Positions 50,480 to 61,944 of a DNA stretch of 64,000 nucleotides are shown in pieces. A program made the position numbers and the translations under genes. Location: the NCBI GenBank assembly GCA_963969395.1, contig OZ017802.1, positions 7,442,501-7,506,500 on the forward strand, read 5' to 3'. The notes under the pieces are model-generated. The model worked only from the letters and a program-made list of their open reading frames with translations. It did not search any database and was not told the origin of the DNA. The DNA is from Pseudoscleropodium purum (Eukaryota; Streptophyta; Bryopsida; Hypnales; Brachytheciaceae). Each line of letters starts with the position of its first letter. Position 1 is the stretch's first letter.

Positions 50480-50890
50480 TAGAGCTTCTTTTGTCACAAT
50501 TGCCAATTCAACCATTTTAGACAAAGGTTTCTACATCGTTACCAATCCATTCACAGAATGAGGGTAGACCTTCTCACCCGCTAAAGAAACCTTGTGTAGA
50601 GCAACATTGCATGATAATCTCCAAATAGACGCTCGTGCTTTGGTGATTCTACTTCAAGTTGGATGTGTTGAACTGAACACCCAAAAAGTGACATTTGAAG
50701 GGGGTTTTGAGGGCCCAAACGACGATCAATATTATTGTATGGTTAGGCCAATTAAAGAAAGTTGGAGCCATCAATGTTGGTTAGAAGGTCTGGTTGATTC
50801 TTTAACAAAGGCCAAACAAGTAGATTACGTTGCAAGCACCATCAAGCGCATCCTCAAGCTCTTACAAATAGGAATAGGGCTCTTCTTCGA
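50480..50890 (+). pseudogene. Coding-like relic with two in-frame stops
   Basis: A frame reads as ordinary protein on both sides of two nearby stops (around 50,557 and 50,563): FVTIANSTILDKGFYIVTNP before, then TLHDNLQIDARALVILLQVG, HQCWLEGLVDSLTKAKQVDY and IKRILKLL after. There are no introns and no ATG in a sensible place. Likely a decayed mobile-element or retrocopied gene; the family is not recognised. Confidence 0.35.
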
Positions 50891-52422
50891 CTTCAGTTTT
50901 TACCTCCAATTGGTTTTAGTTGAAGTTTTATTGTTAATTGAAGTTCTTTATACTTTATTTGAGTATAAAAAATTAAAAATTAGGAACTTAGACAATGTTT
51001 GTCTATTGATTTTCAACCTTTGAGGTTCATTGGTCTTGAAAGGTGAATAGGAACTTATCCTAGGGTGTTTTTCTTGGGCCAATGGATGTTTAGACATCCA
51101 TGTGATATGTACATAGGCTGATTTCACCTACCTTAAGGGTATAGAGGCTTGGTAGGCATTTTCTTCTTCTTCTTTAGTGGGTTTTGGGAAACAAGTGATT
51201 GTTATTGTTTTTGGAGTTGGAAAGTGTAGAATTTGAGAGACCAAAAGTTTAAACAATAATATCTTTGTATATATGAGAGATATTGGAACAAAAATTTGAA
51301 GGTTTGTACTTCTTTTCATTGTTGTTTCAAAAAGACTTTTCTCATGCAATTTGAAGCTAAGAGCAAAAAAATATAAGCATTTGAGTGGAAGAGGATCTAC
51401 TATTAAGGTTGCTATTTTGTGAGTATGTGAGCATGAGCTTGTAAACTTGTAAACATGTGAGTACACAATTTGTAAGAGATTCTATCTAAAATTTTTGGTC
51501 AGAATAAATTATTTTCAATAATGTTTTGGACCTATTACTATGGACCTATTTCCATAGACATATTACCATGGTTTTTTCAACAACCTAACATGTGATAAAA
51601 GAAATTCTCCTCTTGTTGTTTGGTACCTCTTGGTGTTGAGAGGAGGATCAAGCACTTGCCATCTTAATGTGTTATTTATTGAACTTCACTAGATTTTAAG
51701 AAGAATACATATTGGTAATTGATATTTTTATGATCACTCTCCTCTTGTTGCTTATTACTCCTCGTTGCCGAGGGGAGCCCCTTCGACACGACCAAAAAAA
51801 AACACCATTTTGTAGAACATCCCATGTACTGGACACTTATCTATTCTCTTTCACATTCAAACAAACTAGCTTGACAAGGACTTGTCTATTTTTCAGTTTG
51901 TAACTGAAAAGTATCTAGCTTTATAACAAACCTTTTTATCCATCATAGCTTATAACGTCAAACTTTCATGTTTACTCTCATAGTAGCATCTACTTTACAC
52001 AAGGCAAAAAACAAAGAAGCATTGCTTAAACATAGTAATTGCACATATTATCAAAGTGGAGCAATAAGACAGTTTTTTGCCCACATTTTTTACCACAAAG
52101 TGTGTATAAAGCCATAGCTATAATTTACACACATATGTCCAAGATCAACACTATATCCTAAGAAAAATTAAGAATATAGCTCCTTCTATTCTATGAATCC
52201 AGTGAGAGTTAAGTAAAGGTAGAAGAATTTTCACAAAGTATCCAAAAATCTCCACGAGGTCGTGGGCCTCACTTATGCCCATCCCAAGAGCAAGACAACA
52301 AATTGCATTGTTAGTGAAGATACATCAAGTGTCTACAGCCCACAGATGCATGTTATAGCTTTCACACACAGAATTTCTTAGATACATAAATTTGCATACA
52401 AAAACTCAAATAACTTCAAAAC
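50891..52422. other. AT-rich stretch, probable 3' flank of the minus-strand gene
   Basis: The part close to 52,422 is downstream of the stop of the minus-strand gene and probably holds its 3' untranslated region. No further exon with consistent phase was found down to 50,900. Confidence 0.3.
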
Positions 52423-55400
52423 CTAAGAAGGAGTATTGTTAGATTGTGATGAAGCCATATGTCTTTCGCAGCTGCTAATTGCCAAAGTCATAGTATGTAA
52501 TCACAACTTCTGTTCTTACAAGTAAACCATAGTCAAAGTATTTCCAGGAGTAACTTGTAAGTTCAAAATAACCAAAATTACCTGTTTGCACCACGGCTAA
52601 CTCTCAGAGCTTCAACCACAATCTGAATTTGGAGAATTACTAAGCTTTTGTTGCTCTTACTTTAGTCACTCCCTCTGAGAATTTTTGCAATAGGTGTTTA
52701 GAGAGTGCTTACGGTGCACACAGTATATGGAAACAAGCTATCTGAATTGTCCCATTGGTCACAAAGTGATGCTAGAATGGCCAAGCCTCTTAGCACAACA
52801 TCATAACTGTCTAGCACATCATTGATGATTTATAGGCAAGCATGTCCATTAAGGGAGTGCCATTTAATGTATCATCTGTAATAATTCTTTTCAAAGTTGT
52901 TTAAACTTGTAACCACCTTATATTTCATATTGATTAATCAAATCATGCATCAAGCCCATGTTTGATCATTTGTTTGACTTTGCTTAAATTCAAAATCAGG
53001 GTTAAGATTCTATGTCAAAATCAAGTATGCTCCTTTGGTCGAATTTGGATCAAGATTTACCTCACTGTGACATCTTCATCAGCTACCCTGGTTCCCTTGA
53101 GTTAGCTAAACGCCTCAATGTAGTTTAAACTAATAAATGAAGAAAATATAAGTATGTATAAAAGCTACATATTAACCTTTGTTTTTTTATAAATTATAAA
53201 CCATTCAAGATAGGGAAGGTGGGATCTTTTCAATTTTAATGGTTCCACACATATTTTGGAAAAAAATATAATGTCATTGTGTCTTAAAGATGTAAGAATC
53301 CCCAAAAGATCATATTTTTGTATTTCACCTTCTTTTCTGAAGTATTTTTCTAGTTTCTATCTTAGAGTTACATAAGTAACATATACTAGAAGATGAAATC
53401 TAGAAAAAAAAAAATTGGTGCTTACGGCTGAGGAGAGTAATCAAATGGCAAATGCTTGATCTTTCTCTCCGCGCCAAGATAAAGAATTGTATAGCAAGTC
53501 ATTGACCTTTCTTTGAGTGCTGAGGGGTTGAATCATATAGCAAATCCTTCATCTTTCTCTAAGCACCAAAAGATAATTAAAAAAAAACAAGAGGGGAATA
53601 ATTAACTAAAAGACCTAAAGATTAAGACTAAAGGATTGGATACTTGAGTAGTCCCACAAAAAGATAGTGATCAACTAATCAACATTTTGGTCTAACTAAA
53701 CACATTCCTTACAAAAATAATCCCTATCAACCAAATACTTCCTTGCAAAATCTTAATAAATCCAATTACTAGTACATCAAAATAAAAGTGTAGGAAGCCT
53801 ATCAACCTCAAAAGGCACTATGATGCCAATAGACAATGATCAACCAAAAGAAAATTTAGATAGACAAAGATCAATAGATATAAAAATAATCTTTAATTCT
53901 TTATTAACAAAATTTTAAAAAAAATCTAAACAAGTCCAACAATAATACATCAAGAAAAAATTATTGGTAGCCTTCCATTAGCCTTGAGAAGATCTATGCT
54001 TCTATAGGATTATGATCAACCAATATTCTATATAAACTCATTTCCATCTCCATTCATCTTTCACATCAATTGACTTCTTCATCTTCATAATGTATACTTC
54101 TAATATTCTTGACAATATTAAAAATTATAATTTTTAGTAATATTCTACATAACCACATTAGTAAGTTAACCATAACAGGTCTATAATAATAGAAGTTAAA
54201 TTGTACTAAACATAAGAAAATAATAAATTATTTGTACTCTCAATTGATGAGCCTACTCTAGGATAGCTTCTTAAAATAAGATATAAATTTCAGAATATGT
54301 AATAGTATCAATTTACTAGGCATTTAAATCTAAAATACACGATCATAGGCCCCATGGTAATAGGTCATATTTTTTTATATATGATAAATTTTGTTGGAAA
54401 AACATTAGTCTTTTATTTTTTAACCAAAAAAATTTAGAAATTACATCATATTTAAATTTCTAGGTTTTAGGCTCATACAAGCCTTGCTCACCGCTCATAG
54501 GCTCATGCTTGCAGGCTTACAATCTAGCACTGTTGGATCTACTGCCACTTAAAAAAGAGGAGCAGAGATTCGAGCGACCATTGAAGCTTGTGTTTTTTTT
54601 TAACTCTTTGAAATTTTGAAGCACTAAATAAAACTTTCTTATCTTTCTAAAAACTCATCTTTTAAAACAATTGAAGTTATATAAGTTATGAATTTTTTAG
54701 TAAAAGGGAGTCTACTACTCTTATTGTTTAGAATCTGTAACTTTGAGAAGCTATAAGTTTTGCTTGAAGGATGAATTGCAATTGAATTTTTTAGTGAAGG
54801 TAGAAAAACTTGTTAGATTTTCAAAAAGCTATGATTTTTTTATTTTAAAGAAAAATTTCAAAATTTATAGTTAAAGAAGTAAAGAAAGGTCTACTGCTTT
54901 TCTATTTCAAAAGGAATGAAGATAGAATGGAGTTAGTTTCGTGTTTTCTTTGAAGTTTTGAAGTATTAAAGACACTAAGATTTGAAGATAAGAAGATAAA
55001 ATATTCTTGTGTTGTGGCTTGTGGCTTGTGGCTTGTTATTTATAGCCTGATTTGGAGACTTATTGTCTTTTTATTGTTATTCTTAGCCAATTTTGGAGGC
55101 TTGTTGTTTTCATTTTTTCTTTGTAAGCATTGTTGCAAATTATGTGGATATCCAATAATAATCTTGTTTCGTGTTTGTAGTGACGAAGTGGGATTGATTA
55201 CCTATATGGTCATACTTCTTTGTCATTCCCATTGATGAGGCACAATTGCTAATCATTGTGAGTTTAGAAGCCAATTTTTTGGATGATTCAGCTTTTAATA
55301 TAACTATCTTATTTTATCCATCTAAAGCCATGGAATCATATCACCTACCTTAATCTTTATATCCATTTAGAGCCAACACAAGATAGGGCAACAAAGAGCA

Positions 55401-58400
55401 GTTTGAAGATTGAAGAATGAAGACTTAAATATTTTACTGTCTTTTCTAATACACTATTCTTAGTTGCAACCAGATACCTTATGTATTGCTCCTCTCAACA
55501 TGACAACGTGCCCCGATTAAAGTTGACAAACATCCCAATAAAAAAAACCAATATCATGCTCAAATAGAAAATTCTAATAAAAACTATTAATTCAATCAAA
55601 CCTAATGTGTCAAAAGAATATATTAATAAAACTCACCCGCAAAAATTGAGGTGAAGCTTCTACCATCAAGTTGGCAAAGTGAATATTGCAAGCCCAATGT
55701 TTTGCAATTAGTCTCAAGAATAAGCTTCTCAAGTTGTAATGAAGAAGCTCTAAGCTCCTCCTCAATTTGTACACAAGAAAAGCCACTTTGGATTCCGTTT
55801 GAGACGCCATGTATTGAATTTGAACCCGCATGTATTTGAATGTATTTCAAACCCAAACTTAAAGTGTTGCAATTTTTAAAAAGCATCAAATATCACAAAT
55901 CCCATCACAACCAATCTTATTCTTATGCAAGTACCTCCCAATATCGTATACCTACTAGATTTAAATGTCAAGAAGAATGCAAAGTTCATGTATACTATTT
56001 ACATGATAAATTTTCATTGAAATTTTTATTAAAAGTCATTATTTATAATCTTATATCTAAGACTATACTTACAAACTCACTTAAAACACCCTTTTCTCTA
56101 ATAATGATGACTTTCAATATTTAACAATTCATGTTTTTATGTCAACAATAACGTCCACTATAACATTAAAATATTATGGTGGACATTATTGTTGACATAG
56201 AAACACATGTTGTTATATTAAATGTTACTTAAAACACACTATTCTTATAGTGAGAGTACACGTTCTAGAAAACTCATCCATAAAAATTGAACTGGAATAG
56301 TGGCCAAACCTATGCAAGTCACTATCAGATTGAGAAAGTGATTATAGCAAATTCTAACACGTCCAATTCTGTACATATATAGCTACCTTCCAATACAATG
56401 TAGAAAATTTTGTGGGACATGTCCCTTCTCTCACCCACACAAAAATCTAAAGCAATTCATTAGGCGGTGAATGTGTCATGTTTTGCCGGAAATCACCATC
56501 TTTTAACAAACAATTCACCCTGATTTCATTAGATGCAAGTAAAAGATGGGTGAATTTCATAAATTGTGTTCTCTACAATTTTACTATAATTTAACTACTA
56601 CACTACATACTATCATGTAAATCTACTACTAAGTGAATTTGCACCAGAAGTATTGGATGAATTTTTTACTAATGAATGACAATTCTAATGATTTTGGATG
56701 ATTTCCATCCATTAAGGGCTTTAGATTAAAATGTATATCCCAAATGACAATATAGATGAAGTTTTGGATGAAAATTTTGGACAAAGTTTTTAGAAGAAAG
56801 TTTTGGATGAAGTTTTTTATGAAGTTTTTTGGGTGAATTTTTAGAATTCAAGATGAAGTTGTTAGAATGGATGAAATTACACATGATTAAATTGGTTGAA
56901 AATAGGCACACAGATAGATGACAATCAGTAGATCACAAGAATCACTATAAGAAATCCATGTTTGAGGTGACAAGCTCTAATTTTTTTAAGCAGATTTTAG
57001 GTGATGTCTAATGCAACAAATCCATGTTTTTATGTTAGCATTGATGTTATGTTGAACATTTTGTTGACATAAAAATATGGATTTGTTGCATTTGACATCA
57101 CCTAAGATGGGTTTAAAAAAAATTTAGGCTCATCACTTAAAATGCTATTTTTTAGTATTAATATTACAAAATTTATTATAATGGATACAATATAATGAGC
57201 TCTACCCCACAACACCATCAGTAATTCCAACATATTATAGCAATATAAAACCTATTCATACTTCTTGATCCCTTGCAAATGAAGGCTCAATTATGTCTTT
57301 AACAATTATGTCTTCATCACATCTCAGGTCTTCACTTTCTGTGGTCTTCACTTCCTACAATAAAAAAAATACCACATAATTAGCAAAGTTTACACTTAAT
57401 CTCTATATGATCACCAACATTCCAATTGCAACACAAGGCAGAATGTATCTGAACTTGAGTTCTCAAGCTCTAACTAGAAAAGAATGGAACATTCCAATGA
57501 GGTTAAATCTTCAGACTACGACATAATTCTTGTAACAAGGTTGTATTCATAAATGTAAGGTTCATTGCAACTTGATCTTAACAGTCTCAAACAATTGTTT
57601 GTTATAATGAAAATGGAAAGAAGAGGCGATGAACACCCCCATATTGTTTGTAGTTATTAGGCACTCAAGGTGTATAGTGACACTTTGTGTCACTATGCAC
57701 TCCCCCCCTCAATTTTTATTTTACCACCCCCACTCACCCCAACCTATCATTTAGAATTTGATTTAAATTTTTTTATCTCACCCCCCCTCACCCTCACCCT
57801 CTCTTGTAATCTTCAGAATCAAAGTTCTTGACAAACAATATGGGACAATTGATCCCGTATCCAATACTATATCCGTATTCAATATACATATCCAGTACCC
57901 GTATTCAATACCTGTATTCAATATCCATATTCAGTACATGTATTTAGTACTCATATCCAGTACCCATATTCGTATTCGTATTCAATATTTGTATTTTATA
58001 TTTGAATGGCTCAGATTAAATTTCACAAGATCAACATCTTGTGATTTTTTGAGAAATCAACGTCAATTTTGAGGGTAAGCATTTTTTTTCAAAAAAATCA
58101 ACGGCTCACAAGTTTTTTGAGAGAGGAGGGGGGGAACTAATGGGAAACTAGAGTGACAGGCGAGTTTCAGTGTATAGTGGACAGCAGCACAAAGTTCAAT
58201 CACTTGATTTGCATCAGCAAACATAAGTGTCTGAATTTCTCCACTTGAGAAGGAGCTTCGCTGGGATAAGCCCACATATATAGATTGCACATCACTTGGT
58301 ATCCACCTCAATCATCATAATTGTATATGCAATACCATTCTCCTAATAGTCTTGAGTACTAAGCCATTTTGCAAGTACCATTCTTCTAGTAGTACCTCAT

Positions 58401-58863
58401 TTCAAACAACAAAATTTGAATATCAAAACAACTCTAGCAGACAAGAACTTGTAACCCAAATTACAGAGAATTAGCACAGTTATAATTCTTTCTTTGAATT
58501 TTTTGAAACTTGATGCCAATTTCAGAGTCTTAGATCCTGACTAGCTGAAAAAACAAGCCTTACCAAGCAAGATGAAAACTCATAAAGTAAGATTTAATAC
58601 ACTAGGAAAGTGTTCTGTACCATTGATAGCAGGAATGATCACAACAATGACTTTGTAAACACCAACAATTCAAGAGAAGTTCTTTAAATACTTTTTTTTG
58701 ATGATTTTACATTAAAGATTTATCATAAGTAAACGATACTCTCTTAGGAAAAGCTGATTAAAGTGAATTTACCTTGCATTAAACCATGATATAGTTCTTA
58801 GGGATTGCAGATCTTCCACAGAGGAGGGGAAGAGTCACTAACGGCGCCTCAATGGAGCCATGG
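52423..58863 (-). CDS. Unrecognised intron-rich gene hidden in AT-rich DNA
   Basis: Exons seen on the minus strand: 58773-58863 (leader), possibly 58621-58650, then 58204-58306, 57262-57354, 53061-53095, 52713-52806, 52582-52622, 52423-52471. The last four join in phase and read GTRVADEDVTV, SYDVVLRGLAILASLCDQWD, IVVEALRVSRGAN, CERHMASSQSNNTPS and stop. 57262-57354 is 31 residues with a T-rich TTATTGTAG acceptor (KTTESEDLRCDEDIIVKD). 58204-58306 is open in two frames (WIPSDVQSIYVGLSQ or MCNLYMWAYPSEAPSQ), so its phase is unsettled. A TATA motif (CTATAAG) stands at about 58,889. Introns are up to ~4 kb and filled with repeats; further exons in the gap 53.1-57.3 kb are likely, one candidate being 55623-55830, which ends CGG before GTGAGT. 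No family recognised. Confidence 0.5.
56075..56252. mobile_element. Partial CACTA-type MITE with hairpin
   Basis: The right end CTTATAGTG at 56,244-56,252 matches the inverted CACTATAAG terminus of the 42,397 element. Inside, 56,130-56,209 forms a hairpin whose arms share ATGTCAACAATAACGTCCA and its complement. The left terminus is not clear; another right-end-like piece (CACTTAAAACACCC) sits at about 56,078. It lies within a large intron of the minus-strand gene. Confidence 0.5.
56943..57157. mobile_element. CACTA-type MITE, ~215 bp, decayed right end
   Basis: The left end CACTATAAGAAATCCATG is shared with the element at 42,397; the right end reads CATCACTTAAAATGC and TTTTTTAGTA, one base off the expected TAGTG. 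The middle is a hairpin with ATCCATGTTTTTATGT-type arms. No matching target duplication is seen, in keeping with decay. Intronic position in the minus-strand gene. Confidence 0.5.
57690..58010. repeat. C-rich tract followed by degenerate GTATTCAATA array
   Basis: CCCCCCTC-type tracts at 57,700-57,805 precede about ten loose copies of CCGTATTCAATA/CCATATTCAGTA at about 57,850-57,985. The order and motif match 20,760-21,060. It sits in an intron of the minus-strand gene. Confidence 0.5.
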
Positions 58864-58888
58864 TTTTGGAATGTTTTTGTATGTGTAC

Positions 58889-58895
58889 TTATAGA
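58889..58895 (-). promoter_or_regulatory. TATA box of the minus-strand gene
   Basis: On the minus strand CTCTATAAGTA lies about 30-35 nt before a leader that contains CCATGGCTCC and ends at a CAAG donor before GTAAAT (58,773). The leader has a seven-codon upstream ORF (MAPLRRR and stop). The assignment rests on motif and spacing only. Confidence 0.4.
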
Positions 58896-59173
58896 GGTTC
58901 ATGTCCAATTTAGTTAGTCCATTTCAAGGTAATTAAATAGCAGTAATTTTGTGAACATTGTGAATGTTAGATTGACTGCCTACTATGACATTCAAGTGCT
59001 CATGCAATAGTATGAAAACTAGGATTGACTTACGACAAGCTTATGGATGGGTAATGCGTTATGGCTACATGGGTTGGTTACCTAAAACTTTGAAATTAGA
59101 AATCTTGAAAAAAAAATGTGCACATGCAATGCAGGAGGGATCATGCTTGCCAATTTCATGAAATTATGTCACT

Positions 59174-59719
59174 TTAACCCTAGAGTGCTCCAAAGTCCAT
59201 TTTTTGGACGATGAACAGATTGAAGTTCTTGTTTCTGTCTCATTCCTGCTTGGATGAAAGTCATCCTAAATTTTGGTGATACTCTATTAAGTTCTTGTCT
59301 TATCTAATGGTTGGATTTGGGGTTACTAGAATACTAACTTTTCTAAAAGTATAAATGCGGATGTCAAGTGATCAATTAGCAAAAATAAGGTCCTAGATGT
59401 AATGAACACAAAAAATTTCAAAAAATTACCATATCAAGATAATCTCATTTCAAATTTGTTCCAACAAATTTTACTCAAAAAATGATGATAGTTTGGTTGT
59501 CATTGAATTTAGAAGGAGTTTTAAAATTCCCCTTTCAAAATTTATAGAAAAATATTGGTGATAGCACTAGTGAATCTAACCTTATGGATAGAATCTACAA
59601 TTCAAAATCTACAACTTTCATTTGTACATCAATTCCAAAATATTCTTCCAAATAACATTTTATAACAATTTTTCCAGAATTGTCAAATTTGGAAATGAAT
59701 CCAGACATTTAGGGGTTAA
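59174..59719 (+). mobile_element. TTAA-flanked element, subfamily A copy 3
   Basis: Bounded by TTAA with CCCTAGAGTGCTCC on the left and GACATTTAGGGG with TTAA on the right. Collinear and in the same orientation as 23,365-23,939, for example TTTTTGGACGATGAACAGA, TCTAATGGTTGGATTTGGGG, TTGGTGATAGCACTAGTG. About 546 bp, non-coding. Confidence 0.7.
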
Positions 59720-61108
59720 CAAGACTGACAGCCTCAACTAATAAGAGGAAGGTGATCATATTTTAATGAAATAAATTTGAAAAATAATAAGGAGAAATTT
59801 TCATGGTGATTTCAGCTCAATTTTTAACTCAATTGTTATGACCCAATTGCTTGGTTGATATGGATCATCTCCATATTCCCCCCTAAACATTGCACCACCT
59901 AATTTTCGAACAACAATCCAAATTATGCTCTCACAGCAAGACTATTAGACTGAAAACATAATAAAGAATAACACCAATCATTAGCTAATTAACCACTTGA
60001 CATGCTCACATAGACACCTCTCTTCTCAAAAATGAACAAGACAATTTGACATGTGCACAGCTCCTGGAAATTAGTCAGAATACAAAAGACAAAAGCCTAT
60101 CACTAGCTTATTAATTATTTGACTCTCTCACATATACTCCACTCCACACAATAAAACCAAATAATTTAACAAGCTTGCAGCTCACAACTATTGAACACAT
60201 GCAAAAGAAAAAAAAATAACTAGACAAAGTCAATCACTAGCAATTGCTCAAAAACAAGAACAACAAGCCAATCACTAGCTAAAAAAAATTGCACAAATAC
60301 AAAATTAGACAAATGAACTATTTGCATTAGACTTGAAGGGGAATGCACAAGTGGAATTGACAAGGCAATGATCATTGCAAACGTTGAAAGAGAGTGAGAA
60401 AAGCCTTTGTTGATTAATCATAAACTTCTTGGCCAAAACTAACTCACAGTTAACTAAGTAACTTGTCTATTTGTCTAATGGTTTTTGTTCCAAGATAACC
60501 CTAACTAGTAACTTCTCATCCAATTGTCTAATGGTCCTTTCAACATTGGTATGTCTATTTGACTTGATTCACATCTAAAACAACTTTAAAGCTAATTTAA
60601 ACTAGTCCATTAGTTTTTTCAAAAACTTCAAAATTAATTCAAAAAGTATGTTTATAGAGGCTTAAAATATCAAATGTATTTTTGGAGATGAAATTTGGCT
60701 TGATTTCACAACTTTTTGTAGTTCAAATTTTTTTTTAAATAGTTATTTTACTATGCCAAAGTGTGGTCTAAAAGTCTACTTGGCACATAATTCCTACATT
60801 TTGACAATGAGTGGTCAAGCTTTCATCTTCAAATTATCCCATATCCTTTGAAGGATCAATATGGACAATGAATTTCATAATAAATACAACCTCTCCACCT
60901 TTCATTAATACTAAATGATAATGATTTAAGTTTGTTACCTTCAGATTAAACTCTTCTTGATGGTAGATGGTCATTGGACTTTATTTTGGACTATCTTGCT
61001 AACTTTCAAGACATTTTTGTTTTTTACAATATTTTGGTCATTTAATTTTTATAAAATTCTACTTTTCTTATATTTTTTGCTTACTTTCAAATCATTCTTT
61101 TTTTCTCA
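59720..61108. other. AT-rich gene-free stretch
   Basis: I see no exon. The stretch about 60,620-60,775 (GGAGATGAAATTTGGCTTG, TTTACTATGCCAAAGTG, GTCTAAAAGTCTA) matches one arm of the hairpin inside the CACTA element at 7369-8418, so it is a fragment of the same family. Confidence 0.35.
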
Positions 61109-61363
61109 CCTTGCTTACTACTAGAATATGTGGGAAAATAAAAAATATCCTTAGAGGATCGTTGAATCAATTGAGTATATTTTTATTTTTGGTTAAAAAA
61201 ACATAAATTATGCTGATTGACATTTCACAAATAACATGTTGGGCAATCTAAGTTGAATTTAAAAACAAGTCATGCAAAATTGCCATTTTTGAAATGCAAA
61301 TAGTTACTATCAACACACTTTAGCAGAAATTGTATTAATTTGGGCTCCCCTTTCTAGTAGTGA
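61109..61363. mobile_element. Possible small CACTA-type element
   Basis: The right end TTTCTAGTAGTG at about 61,352-61,363 is identical to the right terminus of the 7369-8418 element. The nearest left candidate is TTACTACTAGAATATGTG at about 61,116, with C-to-T change in the first motif. Target duplications do not match, so only the right end is firm. Confidence 0.35.
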
Positions 61364-61510
61364 AAAAATCTGAAAAATGTATTCAAGCCTTTTTTGTATT
61401 GGTTGTAAAACTTAAACAATCCAAAAATGTGAAAGGAATACACATGTATGTTTTTGTACAAAAAGAAAGTTCACAATATTTAATTCAAAAAACTATGAGT
61501 ATTCCAATAT

Positions 61511-61744
61511 CTAGTGCTTGAGTACAAAACTATTGTCCACATTATAGTCCTCCAAAAATAGTGGAATGTACATGGGTGGAATACCCACATGAGTATTGCT
61601 CTCAAGCAAGTGTGCATGAGTTGGAATTGCATCTTGTATGCTATGGATGATAATCACATTGTTTTGGTTAGTACCAGAAACACATGATCCAAAAACAATT
61701 TGGTTAGTACTAGAATCACATGATCCCAAAACAAGGAATCTCAT
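61511..61744 (-). CDS. 77-codon ORF with internal duplication, unrecognised
   Basis: An ATG frame on the minus strand contains two similar blocks near its start (GSCDSSTNQIVFG then GSCVSGTNQNNV) and a protein-like remainder (SIQDAIPTHAHLLE, IPPMYIPLFLEDYNVDN). No intron signals fix it to a gene. It may be a relic of a transposon protein, since CACTA-type ends lie close by, or a small gene. Confidence 0.25.
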   Translation of the reverse strand: MRFLVLGSCDSSTNQIVFGSCVSGTNQNNVIIIHSIQDAIPTHAHLLESNTHVGIPPMYIPLFLEDYNVDNSFVLKH

Positions 61745-61883
61745 TTATTCATTTTTTAAAAGAACACTTTGAAGAAGGAAGAAAATATGCTTTCATTTAA
61801 AAAACATTGAAATTGTCAAAAGAAAACAAAGTGAAATTATGGATAATTGTACTACTTACAAAGTCATAATCATGTTGAGCACC

Positions 61884-61944
61884 TTCTCAAACCTCATTCA
61901 AAATTGCTACAAGCTTTTGCCAAGCCAAATCAACATGCCTTGTA
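61884..61944 (-). CDS. Weak exon candidate
   Basis: Minus-strand acceptor ACAAATATAG, about 61 nt open in one frame (RHVDLAWQKLVAILNE) and a GAG donor before GTTTGA. No neighbour exon in phase was found, so it is listed only as a candidate. Confidence 0.2.

Noticed and set aside
55623..55889. A stand-alone gene with two open minus-strand frames
   Set aside because: It ends at a good donor (CGG, then GTGAGT) and so is more likely an exon of the surrounding gene, but the frame and phase could not be fixed.
58204..58650. Microbial-type terpene synthase N-terminus from the MCNLYMWAYPSEAPSQ frame
   Set aside because: Only one exon gives the impression; no DD-rich or NSE motif follows in the other exons.
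2054..59719. CCCTAAA/TTTAGGG strings as interstitial telomere repeats
   Set aside because: They occur singly at the ends of TTAA-flanked elements and never as tandem runs.
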